The notes under the pieces are model-generated. The model searched no databases and was not told the origin of the DNA. It was given only the letters and a program-made list of their open reading frames with translations. A stretch of DNA of 64,000 nucleotides from Verrucomicrobiaceae bacterium (GTDB lineage Bacteria; Verrucomicrobiota; Verrucomicrobiia; Verrucomicrobiales; Verrucomicrobiaceae): contig JAIXOU010000106.1 in NCBI GenBank assembly GCA_027486585.1, positions 124,001 to 188,000 on the forward strand, read 5' to 3'. How positions within the stretch are numbered: position 1 is the first letter of the stretch; each line of letters begins with the position of its first letter. The position numbers and the translations under genes are program-made. Positions 34,179 to 43,579 of the stretch are shown piece after piece.

Positions 34179-36830
34179 ATGCGTTTTGTTTTATTGGCTT
34201 TTTTACTCTTCTTTTCTCTGTCTGTCTCCGCCCAAGAGGCCAAAAAGAAGCCCCAGCCAGCTGCGCCCCCTTCCTCCGTCCCATCTGGAGATTGGGGGGA
34301 TTTCATCGAAAAAGATTTCCCCTTTTTTAGCAGCGTGCTCGACTGCCGTGACGTGGGCGCTGGTTTCCCGAAGGACAATCTGACTCCACGCGGCCTGATC
34401 CTGAACCTGGGTCATAATCTTTGGGCCTGTTTTGACACCGATCTCCTCCGCATCGCCTGCATCTGGGAGAGCGAGCCTGGAAAACCACCCGTCACGGCAG
34501 CTGCCCTAGCTCCCGGCTCCTATCACATCGCCGGACAGAAGACGAAAGATGGGCAAGACTTTCTGCCGAAGCCGATTGGGAAAGTGTGGCTGGCCAATGG
34601 CATCTACCCCGGTTGGCAAGTGGGAGACAAGCCAAGCTTCACCGATCCCAGGGAGCCGGGGCCGAGCAAAGAAGAGGTGGGAAGAGGGCCTATTCTTCAA
34701 GAGGGGCTACACTTTCTTTCTGCCGGTGCGCACCAGGGTCGCCCAGCGCTTCGCTATGAAATGGATGGCGTCAAAATTACGGAAACTTTCCGTTCTGCTC
34801 CAAACTCCATCACTCGCCATTTTGAGATTGGTGCGGTAAGCCGGACTATTTCAATGATTTTGGGAGTCGCCTCCAAAAAGACATCTATTACCCACAATAA
34901 CTTAGGTGTCAGAATTGAACAATCAGCAGGCTTTGAGATCATGGTGATCGAGCCTAGAGACATGGGGCGTCATTTCTCGATTCACTCTTCGCCTCTAGCT
35001 TCTTGGAGTTTTTTATCAGATCGTCCACTGAACTCTTCAGGATGGCTTCAACCCACCCTTTCTGCTGAAATCATAACCACCCATGCCGTCCTCTCCACCA
35101 AACCCGACGCCTATGTCATCGACGAAATCCCACTGCCCGTTCCGAATCCCTGGAAGCGGAATGTGCGGCTGGCAGACATTGCTTTCCTGAATGATCAAGG
35201 TGATGCGGCAGGCGTGACTTTTGATGGCGATGTATGGCTCATCTCGGGGCTGAAAGGCGACCTCAAGGATGTAACGTGGAGTCGCTTTGCCAGTGGTCTG
35301 CATGAACCCATGAGCATCGTCGCGAGGAAGGATGAGTTGTTCGTCTTCGATCGCACTGGCATTTGGAAACTCCTCGATACCGACAAAGATGGCACCTGCG
35401 ACCGCTATGAGATGTTCTGCAATCTCTTCTCCCAGACGGCAGAGACACGGGAGTTCCCGAACTCGATGAAACTGGGTCCCGATGGCGCACTCTACATTTC
35501 CAAAGGCGGACAGCAGGGCACAACCTATGGCAAGCACAGCGGCACAGTCATCAAAGTCGCGCCCGACGGGAAATCGTTCGAGGTCATCGGCCACGGATTG
35601 CGTCAGCCATTTATCGGAGTCCACCCAAAGACAGGACTTGTCACCGCTAGCGATCAGCAGGGCCATTACGTGCCATCGACACCGATCCACATCATCGAAA
35701 AAAACCAGTTTTATGGTCATCTCCCCACCATTGCACCCAAGGAAGTCTATGCCGAACCCATCGCTGAGCCACTCACCTGGGTGCCGCATCCGGTGAACTC
35801 CAGCGGCGTGACACAGGTCTGGCTGACAGACGCCAAAATGGGCCCCCTCAATGATGAAATGATCCACATCGGATACAATCGCCCTGAGCTTTTTCGAGTG
35901 ATGATGAACACGAGGTTCAAGCGCCCGCAGGCCGCCATCATGAGCTTTGAGCGTGATCTGGATTTCCCTCCACTCAATGGCCACGTCAATCCGGCGGATG
36001 GACAACTCTACATCGTCGGTTTCCAAGTCTGGGGCACCACCGCCAAAAAACTGAGTGGGCTGGCCCGCATCCGCTACACGGATAAACCACGCGTTTTGTT
36101 AAAGGAAGTGACACCCACAGATAAAGGCCTGTTGTTACGCTTCAATGCCAAGCTGGATGAAAAGCTGGCTACTGATCCTGCGAGCTACAGCGCCGAGCGC
36201 TGGAACTACAGACGAACCTTTGAATATGGATCCCCGCATTTAAAGTTAGACGGCAGCACCGGCCAGGAATGGATGACCGCCAGCAGTGCTTATCTCAGCA
36301 AAGATGGCATGAGTGTCCTGGTTGGCATCCCCGACATGAAAGCTGGCGTGCATCAGATGCGCATTGGCTGGGGACTCAAAAGCGCCGATGGATTAAAGGC
36401 CGAAAATACAGCCTACTTTAGTCCCTGGGACCTGCTGACTTTTGATGCCATCAAAGAAGGCTTTGGTGACATCCAGATCAATCTCACTCCACGCGCAGCT
36501 TCGGTCGTAACGCTTGCCAAGCCGACCCCAGAAGAAGGCCTGCGACTTTACCAAATGATCGGCTGCATGGCATGCCATAGCACAGACGGCAGTACCATTG
36601 GCAAAGTAGGCCCAAGCTGGAAAGGCCTCTTTGGCACCAAGCGCGAGCTTGGCAAAGGCGGCAAATCAGCCTTAGCGGATGAAGCCTACATCCGCGAGTC
36701 GATCACCAATCCCAGCGCCAAGGTGGTCAAAGGTTTTGAGAAGTTTGATACCGGCATGCCGATCTACGCCGGCATCCTCAATGAGAGCCAAATCGAAAGC
36801 CTTGTGCTGTATATCAAGAGCCTGAAGTAG
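34179..36830 (+). CDS. Secreted propeller protein with C-terminal cytochrome c domain
   Basis: From ATG 34179 (MRFVLLAFLLFFSLSVSAQE) this is 883 residues. The N-terminal third resembles the DUF6797-type region of PVC proteins (VLDCRDVGAGFPKDNLTPRG); the middle is a propeller-like part with RTGIWKLLDTDKDGTCDRYE and KLGPDGALYISKGG; the C-terminus (about 780-880) is a cytochrome c domain with IGCMACHSTDGSTIGKVGPS. It probably moves electrons in the periplasm, maybe in sugar oxidation as in other PVC propeller-cytochromes. Alone on its strand, convergent with the PilZ-like gene (5-bp gap). Confidence 0.82.
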   Translation: MRFVLLAFLLFFSLSVSAQEAKKKPQPAAPPSSVPSGDWGDFIEKDFPFFSSVLDCRDVGAGFPKDNLTPRGLILNLGHNLWACFDTDLLRIACIWESEPGKPPVTAAALAPGSYHIAGQKTKDGQDFLPKPIGKVWLANGIYPGWQVGDKPSFTDPREPGPSKEEVGRGPILQEGLHFLSAGAHQGRPALRYEMDGVKITETFRSAPNSITRHFEIGAVSRTISMILGVASKKTSITHNNLGVRIEQSAGFEIMVIEPRDMGRHFSIHSSPLASWSFLSDRPLNSSGWLQPTLSAEIITTHAVLSTKPDAYVIDEIPLPVPNPWKRNVRLADIAFLNDQGDAAGVTFDGDVWLISGLKGDLKDVTWSRFASGLHEPMSIVARKDELFVFDRTGIWKLLDTDKDGTCDRYEMFCNLFSQTAETREFPNSMKLGPDGALYISKGGQQGTTYGKHSGTVIKVAPDGKSFEVIGHGLRQPFIGVHPKTGLVTASDQQGHYVPSTPIHIIEKNQFYGHLPTIAPKEVYAEPIAEPLTWVPHPVNSSGVTQVWLTDAKMGPLNDEMIHIGYNRPELFRVMMNTRFKRPQAAIMSFERDLDFPPLNGHVNPADGQLYIVGFQVWGTTAKKLSGLARIRYTDKPRVLLKEVTPTDKGLLLRFNAKLDEKLATDPASYSAERWNYRRTFEYGSPHLKLDGSTGQEWMTASSAYLSKDGMSVLVGIPDMKAGVHQMRIGWGLKSADGLKAENTAYFSPWDLLTFDAIKEGFGDIQINLTPRAASVVTLAKPTPEEGLRLYQMIGCMACHSTDGSTIGKVGPSWKGLFGTKRELGKGGKSALADEAYIRESITNPSAKVVKGFEKFDTGMPIYAGILNESQIESLVLYIKSLK

Positions 36831-36835
36831 CAGAC

Positions 36836-37222
36836 TCAATTCAACCCTAAGCGCTTCAGCCCTGGGATACGGATCTTCTGATATCGAAGAGGCAGGCCTT
36901 TCGGCGATGCCTTTACTGGCTGCAAAAGGACAGAATCAAAAAGCAGCGTGATGCAGAAGCCTTGTGAGCCATCACTGTGACGAACGGGTTTAAAATCAAT
37001 GACGAAACCACAGACATTCACCCATTCCTCCTCAGTTTTAAGCTGAGCCGTCAGCGCATCCCGATGCAGGCGGATTTGCAGCTCTGAACCGATGTCAAAA
37101 CGGTGCCGTGACCAGAAAGTAAGTCCTGCAGAACTGACCTCACGTAATTCGACGACGGTCTGAACCCCTCCGCTGCGATGACTCGCGGAGGTTTCCTGTG
37201 AATGCTGGCTTTGTTTTGCCAT
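36836..37222 (-). CDS. PilZ-like domain protein
   Basis: ATG 37222 (MAKQSQHSQETSASHRSGGV) gives 128 residues; the longer frame to 37606 covers the divergent gene's start and is not likely coding. The protein has VVELREVSSAGLTFWSRHRF, then FDIGSELQIRLHRD and WVNVCGFVIDFKPVRHSDG, a beta-barrel pattern of PilZ domains. The canonical RxxxR c-di-GMP motif is not seen, so ligand binding is doubtful. Confidence 0.6.
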   Translation of the reverse strand: MAKQSQHSQETSASHRSGGVQTVVELREVSSAGLTFWSRHRFDIGSELQIRLHRDALTAQLKTEEEWVNVCGFVIDFKPVRHSDGSQGFCITLLFDSVLLQPVKASPKGLPLRYQKIRIPGLKRLGLN

Positions 37223-37496
37223 GGGACCAGGAATGAATTGTTTGCACCAGCAGCAGGCGCTGCAATGCTTGAAAGAAGGAACAAGCAGGCCAATTGTCAA
37301 TCCGCAGACTTCGAAACAGAAGTATCTCTGAATTCTGAGAATGGGATGGCAACCCTGGAATCCTTTAAGGCGCTGGCTCATTTTATGCCTGACAAATGCA
37401 TTGCCTTCTTTTGGCAGTGATGCCGAAAACGCATAAGGGCCATAGCCAAATTGAATGCGTTTCATCTCCGTTACAGACGTTATGTGTATTGAAAAC

Positions 37497-38753
37497 ATGA
37501 TCACTTCACACGATGTCCTTATCATTGGCGGTGGCCCAGCTGGGGCTAGCACGGCGACTATTTTGGCTGAGCACGGCCATAAAGTACTAATCATTGAGAA
37601 AGCCAAGTTTCCGCGTTATCACGTGGGTGAATCCCTGATTCCATTTACTTTTGGCCCTCTGGAGCGCCTTGGGATGATCCCTAAAATGAGAGGTTCTCAC
37701 TTCGTGAAAAAATACAGTGTCAGCTTTGTGCAGCCAGACGGACGCCGCTCTCAGCCATTTTACTTCCACACTCGCTACGATAAAGAAACCGTGGCCCAAA
37801 CTTGGCAGGTCATGCGCTCGGAGTTTGATCAGATGCTTCTGGACAATGCACGCGAAAAAGGTGCTGAAGTGATGGAGGAGACGACCGTCATCCAACTCCT
37901 CAAAAACGACAGCGGTCGCGTCATCGGAGTCGAGGTCAAAACCAAAGACGGCCAAGTGAAGCATCTCCATGCAGCACTCGTCGTCGATGCCTCAGGCAAA
38001 GAGGCCTTTGCCTCAAATCGCCAGGGCTGGAGGGTCGGTGACCCCTACCTGAATAAGGTGGCCATTTGGACCTACTACAAAGGCAGTAAGCGTGCTGAAG
38101 GAGTGGATGAGGGCGGCACGACGATTGCCTTTGTGCCTGAAAAAGGCTGGTTCTGGCATATCCCCATGCATGATGACATGGTCAGTGTTGGCGTGGTAGC
38201 CGAAGGCAAATACCTGACTCGCGGCGGAGTGAAGGATATGAAGGAGATGTTTTATCGCGAGATCGGCGAGAACCAATGGATCAAGGAGCACCTCTCCACC
38301 GGCGCCTGCACAGGTGAGTTTTGGATCACCAGTGAGTATTCACGCCACTCCAAGTATGGTGCTTCTCCGGGCCTGCTGCTCGTGGGAGATGCCTTTGCTT
38401 TCCTCGATCCCGTCTTTAGCAGCGGAGTCATGCTGGCCATCAAAAGTGGTGTACTAGCAGCGGATGCCATCCACGAGGCTTTCATGGCTAAGGACATGTC
38501 ACCAGAACGCTTCGCTGCCTATGGTCAAAATATCCGTCAGGGCGTGGAAAACATGCGGAAGCTGATCTATGCCTTTTACGATCCGAACTTCTCCTTCAAA
38601 GACGTGGTGATGCAGTATCCAGAAACCGGACCTGAGATCACCGACTGTCTATCAGGCGACATCAACAAAGATTACAGCAACCTTTGGAACCGTATTTCGG
38701 AGTTCGTGAAGCTGCCAGATGACCTGCCGTATGGGGTACCCCTGGCGGCGTGA
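37497..38753 (+). CDS. FAD-dependent oxidoreductase, halogenase/geranylgeranyl-reductase-like
   Basis: From ATG 37497 (MITSHDVLIIGGGPAGASTA) this is 418 residues. It has the N-terminal dinucleotide fold GGGPAG, the PRYHVGESLIP block of the halogenase-like branch, LVVDASGKEAFASNRQ and the second flavin motif LLLVGDAFAFLDPVFSSGV. The tryptophan-halogenase WxWxIP motif is only partly present (GWFWHIPMHDD). It may oxidise, reduce or halogenate a lipid or aromatic substrate. It stands alone, about 9 kb from the polyketide cluster, so a link there is speculative. Confidence 0.8.
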   Translation: MITSHDVLIIGGGPAGASTATILAEHGHKVLIIEKAKFPRYHVGESLIPFTFGPLERLGMIPKMRGSHFVKKYSVSFVQPDGRRSQPFYFHTRYDKETVAQTWQVMRSEFDQMLLDNAREKGAEVMEETTVIQLLKNDSGRVIGVEVKTKDGQVKHLHAALVVDASGKEAFASNRQGWRVGDPYLNKVAIWTYYKGSKRAEGVDEGGTTIAFVPEKGWFWHIPMHDDMVSVGVVAEGKYLTRGGVKDMKEMFYREIGENQWIKEHLSTGACTGEFWITSEYSRHSKYGASPGLLLVGDAFAFLDPVFSSGVMLAIKSGVLAADAIHEAFMAKDMSPERFAAYGQNIRQGVENMRKLIYAFYDPNFSFKDVVMQYPETGPEITDCLSGDINKDYSNLWNRISEFVKLPDDLPYGVPLAA

Positions 38754-38757
38754 GTAG

Positions 38758-39729
38758 CTACAGCAGCCTCATCCGCGTGAGATCCTGCGTATCCACCATG
38801 CCCACGGGATGACCGCTTTCATCAAGCACAACGAGATCGTCGATCCTTGCCTTTTCCAAAGTGGCTAAAACTTCTGCGGCCAGTTTATCGGCTTGAATGC
38901 TGATCGGCTGACGGGTCATGAAGCCTGAAACGGGCAACTCAGAAATAGCGTGATCGTTTTGGAAAGCCCGCACAAAATCTCCATGCGTAAACACACCTGC
39001 CAGGGTGCCATCTACGTGAACAACGACAGCGGCTCCACTGCGTGCCTTCGTCATCGCCTGCAAAGCCGCACTGACGGTGCTTTCAGGTGAGATGAGTGCG
39101 AGTTGATCCCCAGAACGCATAACATCAGAAACGCGAGTGAGCAGAGCTCTACCAAGCGAACCACCTGGGTGCAATTTGGCGAAGTCTTCGGCCTGAAAAC
39201 CGCGCGCTTCCAGCAGGACCATGGCTAGAGCATCGCATAGAACGAGCATCGATGTGGTGCTGGAGGTCGGCGCTAAATTCAACGGGCAGGCCTCTTGAGA
39301 GACCTGCACATCCAGCACACAGTCAGCCTGCTTAGCTAACGTGGACTCCAGTCCACCGGTGATGGCGACTATGGGCAGGCTGAGGCGTTTTAAATGCGGC
39401 AGCAGATCCACCAACTCGGAAGTTTCACCACTATAACTAAGTAAGATAGCCAGATCACCGGGATCGATCACACCAAGGTCACCATGCAAGGCATCTCCGA
39501 CATTCAAGCAGACTGTGGTAGCTCCCGTGCTGTTCAGGGTAGCTGCCAGCTTACGGCCAATATTCCCGCTCTTGCCGACACCACAAACAATGAGTTTCCC
39601 ACGACCACGAAGACAAGCCAGCAACAGTTCAATCGCTTCAGCAAAGCCCTCTCCCACGCGGGTATGCAACCGCTCCAACTCATCGATTTCGAGGCGGATC
39701 ACGCGGCGGGCTTGGTCAGGGTAATTCAT
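38758..39729 (-). CDS. kdsD: Arabinose-5-phosphate isomerase, KdsD/KpsF type
   Basis: This 323-residue enzyme makes arabinose 5-phosphate for KDO in lipopolysaccharide. The N-terminal SIS domain has LIVCGVGKSGNIGRKLAATL and AILLSYSGETSELVDLLPHL, with the LAPTSSTTSMLVLCDALAM block; the C-terminus carries two CBS domains (about 205-320). Length fits the family. Together with lpxK it indicates LPS synthesis. Single gene, convergent with the FAD oxidoreductase (4 bp apart). Confidence 0.92.
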   Translation of the reverse strand: MNYPDQARRVIRLEIDELERLHTRVGEGFAEAIELLLACLRGRGKLIVCGVGKSGNIGRKLAATLNSTGATTVCLNVGDALHGDLGVIDPGDLAILLSYSGETSELVDLLPHLKRLSLPIVAITGGLESTLAKQADCVLDVQVSQEACPLNLAPTSSTTSMLVLCDALAMVLLEARGFQAEDFAKLHPGGSLGRALLTRVSDVMRSGDQLALISPESTVSAALQAMTKARSGAAVVVHVDGTLAGVFTHGDFVRAFQNDHAISELPVSGFMTRQPISIQADKLAAEVLATLEKARIDDLVVLDESGHPVGMVDTQDLTRMRLL

Positions 39730-39797
39730 TCTTTCGGGGCACTTATCCTAGCGAGTGAATCCCCATCTTGCAATCTCAGGAAGCATCTCTCAACCAC

Positions 39798-42005
39798 TCA
39801 GAGCCGATAATCCAGACTGATAAAATCCCGCAACTTCATCAACAGAATACGCCAAACAGGCAATACATCGCCATGCAATCGTGCGTTGCCAGTCATTCCC
39901 GGGCGCAAGACATGGTCCGCATTAGCGATGGAAACCAGTACTCCATAAGTCGTCTCCAGCGGTAGGAGTCGGCCCTGAGCATCTGCTTGAGCCGCCAAAT
40001 CTCCGCCAAGCGTGGCCACGAGATTCGGTGGAAGATCGCGAGCAGGCGATGTTTTAGAATCTTCCATCACCTGCCCTTCAAACGTCCGATCTGGGTGCGC
40101 CGGCATGCGCAGTTCGACCTTCTGACCCGCACGGATATGGCGAGCTTGACGTTCATTGAGCGGAATGAAAATCTGAATGGGATCAAGCTGGGCAATCTCG
40201 CACAAAGCATCTCCAGCGCGCAGGCTAACATTCATCAGACGATCCAGATCCGGTGTGATGACGACACCTGATTTTGCTGCCTTTAGAATCAATCGAGAAG
40301 CCAATCGCGCAGCCTCCAGCGCCTTACCTTTAGCCTGCTCCAGCTGATTTTGAGCCTGACGATAAGCCGCAGGGTCACTGGCTCCGACGGTCATATCCAG
40401 AGCACGACGTGCACGCTCTTCCAGCAAGGTTGCCGCCCGCGCATCGGCCGTGATTCGCGGCTGAGCAAGCAGCGCCAGAACCTCACCAGGATGCACTTCC
40501 TGACCGCTCTGGACACGCATTTCAGTGATGCTCCCAGCCAGCTCCGCGCGGACAAAATCGGACTGCAAGGGCTGAAGGACCGTGGGACGCTCCAACTTAA
40601 TTCGCCAAGGCAAAAGCATGACCAATAAAAACATCAAAACAACCACACTGAGCATGACCCAAGGTCGCCAGTGACTGCGAACAGTCGCTGGCACTGAAAG
40701 TTGTTTTTTGAAAAAGGTGATCACAGGAAAAATCAACATGGAGAAAAAGGCTCCCACGCCCAGCCAATCCCCCAACCATGCAAGGCCATAAGGCTTGAGC
40801 AAGTGATGGAACAGCATCGCAATCCCCAAGGTAATTTGAAGCATGTAAAGCTGCGCTGCCACGCTGTAGATCACAAACCAACCACGATGACGCTGCGGCA
40901 GCAAGTCCACACGCCCGACTGCGCCACCTGCTGCACCACAGATCAAACGGCGCGCCATATCACTCACGCACATCTGCGCTTTGCTCCGTAAATTCGGCAC
41001 ATCCAGCAAATCTGTCAGCATGTAATAGCCATCGAACTTCATCAATGGATTGGCATTAAAGAGAACCGTCCAGACACTGGTGATCAGCATCAGATTAAAG
41101 AGCAACTGCTGTGTCGGGCCAGGCTGGGAGATGGCCCAAAGAAGAGTGGCGACCGCCGCGATCACCAGTTCGATGTAGATGCCTGCGGCGGCCACGAGGA
41201 TACGATGTCGTTTGTTTGGAAAGACATAACTGTCCGTCACATCCGCATACAAAAAGGGAGAAAAAATCATCATCATGAGTCCCATCTCATGCACCTCACC
41301 GCCATAGTGTTTGCAAGTCAGCCCATGACCAAACTCATGAATGATCTTCACCACAATGGTCAGCACCCAGATCAAGGCCAGATTCGGCAGCGATAAAAAA
41401 TCATTCAGTGATGGCTGAATCCTCGGCCAGTTAAAGACAAAGACCATCAGCCCAGCGAAGAAGATCCCGAGACTGATAAAAAAACCTGTCCATGACCAAA
41501 TCCAACGAACACGTCTTTCCAAGCGAATCAATAGTGCGTCAGGATCCCAAAGCGGAATCTTCAAAGTCAGCATCTGCATGAACCAAGCCCAAGGCGTGGT
41601 CGTCTGTGTCGATCGCCTCTGATGGTCACGCTGCAATAAGTGCCGAGTCGCAGCGGCGGTGGTTTCCAAAAAACCAGCCAAGAGTAGCTCTTGAGCAAAG
41701 CTCTGGATGCGCTCGGTGATCTGCTGCTGTGACTGACTCAGTGCCACCTGAGGCTGGGCCGACATGAAAGCAGATCGGATCATCGCCACGGTCCGTTTAC
41801 CATCCAAGAGAGCCGCCAAAGCAAAGTCCTCCGCAGGCAGGCGGAAGTATTTCAGCGACAGAGGATCTTTGATGATCACAAAAGAGCGCCCCTCAAAGAG
41901 CTGATGACTGATGCGCAAATCCGCTCGCATGGCTGAAGGCACCGCAGCATCTCCCTCCACCACAGGAAGGGTGGAGAGATCAGGTGAAGGAAGTGCCGAT
42001 TCCAT
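39798..42005 (-). CDS. Membrane M50-type metalloprotease fused to HlyD-like domain
   Basis: From ATG 42005 (MESALPSPDLSTLPVVEGDA), 735 residues; the frame opens 53 codons earlier but that overlaps the divergent promoter. The N-terminus (1-130) is cytoplasmic. Several membrane helices surround HEFGH (223-227, then GLTCKHYGGEVHEMG), the M50 zinc motif. The C-terminal part after the last helix is HlyD-like (about 520-730: QSGQEVHPGEVLALLAQPRI, RAGQKVELRMPAHPD). This layout is like the YydH/'peptide zinc metalloprotease' exporters. No ABC transporter or substrate peptide gene lies next to it. Confidence 0.85.
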   Translation of the reverse strand: MESALPSPDLSTLPVVEGDAAVPSAMRADLRISHQLFEGRSFVIIKDPLSLKYFRLPAEDFALAALLDGKRTVAMIRSAFMSAQPQVALSQSQQQITERIQSFAQELLLAGFLETTAAATRHLLQRDHQRRSTQTTTPWAWFMQMLTLKIPLWDPDALLIRLERRVRWIWSWTGFFISLGIFFAGLMVFVFNWPRIQPSLNDFLSLPNLALIWVLTIVVKIIHEFGHGLTCKHYGGEVHEMGLMMMIFSPFLYADVTDSYVFPNKRHRILVAAAGIYIELVIAAVATLLWAISQPGPTQQLLFNLMLITSVWTVLFNANPLMKFDGYYMLTDLLDVPNLRSKAQMCVSDMARRLICGAAGGAVGRVDLLPQRHRGWFVIYSVAAQLYMLQITLGIAMLFHHLLKPYGLAWLGDWLGVGAFFSMLIFPVITFFKKQLSVPATVRSHWRPWVMLSVVVLMFLLVMLLPWRIKLERPTVLQPLQSDFVRAELAGSITEMRVQSGQEVHPGEVLALLAQPRITADARAATLLEERARRALDMTVGASDPAAYRQAQNQLEQAKGKALEAARLASRLILKAAKSGVVITPDLDRLMNVSLRAGDALCEIAQLDPIQIFIPLNERQARHIRAGQKVELRMPAHPDRTFEGQVMEDSKTSPARDLPPNLVATLGGDLAAQADAQGRLLPLETTYGVLVSIANADHVLRPGMTGNARLHGDVLPVWRILLMKLRDFISLDYRL

Positions 42006-42123
42006 GATGCCACTCAAAGTGGCTGTATGATCTCTGGCTGCAAGCTCTCGAAGAGTCTGTGTTGCACATTGCCTGAGATTTTTCGAATCAATCCGGCTAA
42101 CATCACCGTTTAGGCTTCTTCTC

Positions 42124-43374
42124 ATGCGCATCCTAGCTCTTCTTTTCATCCCTGTCCTTGCCATCGCCGAAGATTGGCCTGAGTTCCGCGGACCTTCTCG
42201 TCAAGGTCAATCCAGCGCCATTGGCCTGCCCACAGAGTGGAATGCCAGCTTTAACAAAAACGTCATCTGGAAAGCCGCTCTACCTGGCATCGGCTGGTCA
42301 TCCCCTGTCGCTGTAGGTGATAAAATTTACCTCACCTCCGCTGTCACTATCGGTGGAGAAGAAAAGCCCGTCGCAGACCGCAGCCTGCGCGCATTGTGTG
42401 TTTCTGCCACCGATGGGAAAGTGGTTTGGGATAAAGAAGTGTTCCCGCAAATCGCTGCCACGGCACCAAACATCCATAAGAAAAACAGTCACGCCAGCCC
42501 GACAGCCATCTTTGAGAATGATCGCCTCTACGTTCACTTCGGGCACCAAGGCACAGCCTGCTTGAATGCTCTTGATGGTGCCATTGTCTGGAGCACACGA
42601 GAGTTTGCCTACAAGCCAGTACATGGCAATGGCGGCAGCCCAGTGATTGAAGGTGACCTGCTCATCTATAATGCCGATGCTGAGGCTGACCCAGCCGTGA
42701 TAGCCCTGGATAAAACGACTGGAAAACAGCGCTGGAAGTTTGCGCGCGTCAGCGATGCCAAGCGCAAGTTTTCCTTCAGCACGCCACTCATGATCGACGT
42801 CAATGGCAAGCGTCAGCTCATCACCGCGGGTAGCGGCGTCGTCAACGCTCTGGACCCAGTCACTTGCAGCGAAATCTGGAAGGTGCGTTACGATCAGGGC
42901 TACTCTGTGGTGCCACGTCCCGTCTATGCGCACGGCATGGTTTTCATCGCCACAGGCTATGATAAACCGACCGTGCTCGCCATCCGTGTGGATGGCAGCG
43001 GCGATGTGACTGACAGCCATGTCGCCTGGAAACTTGAAAAATATGCCCCGCACAATCCTAGCATGGTGGTCGTGGGAGATGAGCTCTATCTTGTGGCCGA
43101 TAACGGTCTGCTTTCCTGCCTAGACGCCAAAACAGGAACCGCCCATTATCAAGAGCGCTGCACAGGCCCGATCAGCGCCTCCATTCTCTATGCCGATGGC
43201 AAATTGTATCTCCAAGATGAAAAAGGTCTCGGTGTTATCGTCAAGCCGGGCAAGACCTTCACCGTGCTCGGTAAAAATGATCTCGCCGAGCGCTCGCTCG
43301 CCTCGTATGGCGTCATTGGAGATGACCTGCTCATCCGCACCGAGCAAAATCTCTGGCGCGTCGGCAGCAAATAA
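42124..43374 (+). CDS. Secreted PQQ-like beta-propeller protein (second copy)
   Basis: This 416-residue protein has a signal peptide (MRILALLFIPVLAIAEDWPE) and the family start DWPEFRGPSRQGQSSAIGLP. Propeller strands include CVSATDGKVVWDKEVF, ALDKTTGKQRWKFARV and CLDAKTGTAHYQERCTG. It is related in layout to the protein at 16644. These are probably periplasmic and may not bind PQQ. It is divergent from the M50-HlyD gene with 118 bp between starts. Confidence 0.82.
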   Translation: MRILALLFIPVLAIAEDWPEFRGPSRQGQSSAIGLPTEWNASFNKNVIWKAALPGIGWSSPVAVGDKIYLTSAVTIGGEEKPVADRSLRALCVSATDGKVVWDKEVFPQIAATAPNIHKKNSHASPTAIFENDRLYVHFGHQGTACLNALDGAIVWSTREFAYKPVHGNGGSPVIEGDLLIYNADAEADPAVIALDKTTGKQRWKFARVSDAKRKFSFSTPLMIDVNGKRQLITAGSGVVNALDPVTCSEIWKVRYDQGYSVVPRPVYAHGMVFIATGYDKPTVLAIRVDGSGDVTDSHVAWKLEKYAPHNPSMVVVGDELYLVADNGLLSCLDAKTGTAHYQERCTGPISASILYADGKLYLQDEKGLGVIVKPGKTFTVLGKNDLAERSLASYGVIGDDLLIRTEQNLWRVGSK

Positions 43375-43579
43375 GCGGTGCCTTTTCTTCTATTGTCGTC
43401 ATATCACTTGCCTGTGATCAGCACAATTTATGGGGCACTGCCGGTAGGCGGACATGGTTGCCAACTTTGAAACCACCAACGCTTCCGCTGCTTCCTTCTA
43501 GGGTCCTTAAAGAACTTCATTCATGGCACGCACCGAACTGCCACGCCCGATCGGTGTGGCGGTAATCCCAATAATCATG

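Noticed and set aside
35037-36026. Minus-strand frame of 329 codons opposite the propeller-cytochrome gene
   Set aside because: Composition is a shadow of the plus-strand gene, which has a signal peptide and a CxxCH domain.
37223-37606. N-terminal extension of the PilZ-like protein
   Set aside because: It would overlap the FAD oxidoreductase start; the PilZ-like domain lies wholly after ATG 37222.
42298-43053. Minus-strand frame of 251 codons opposite the PQQ-like protein
   Set aside because: The plus-strand propeller is well supported; no family match or ribosome-binding site on the opposite strand.
43375-43579. Possible small gene or terminator between the propeller and aldolase genes
   Set aside because: Short frames only, no ribosome-binding site, and no stable hairpin with a T-run.
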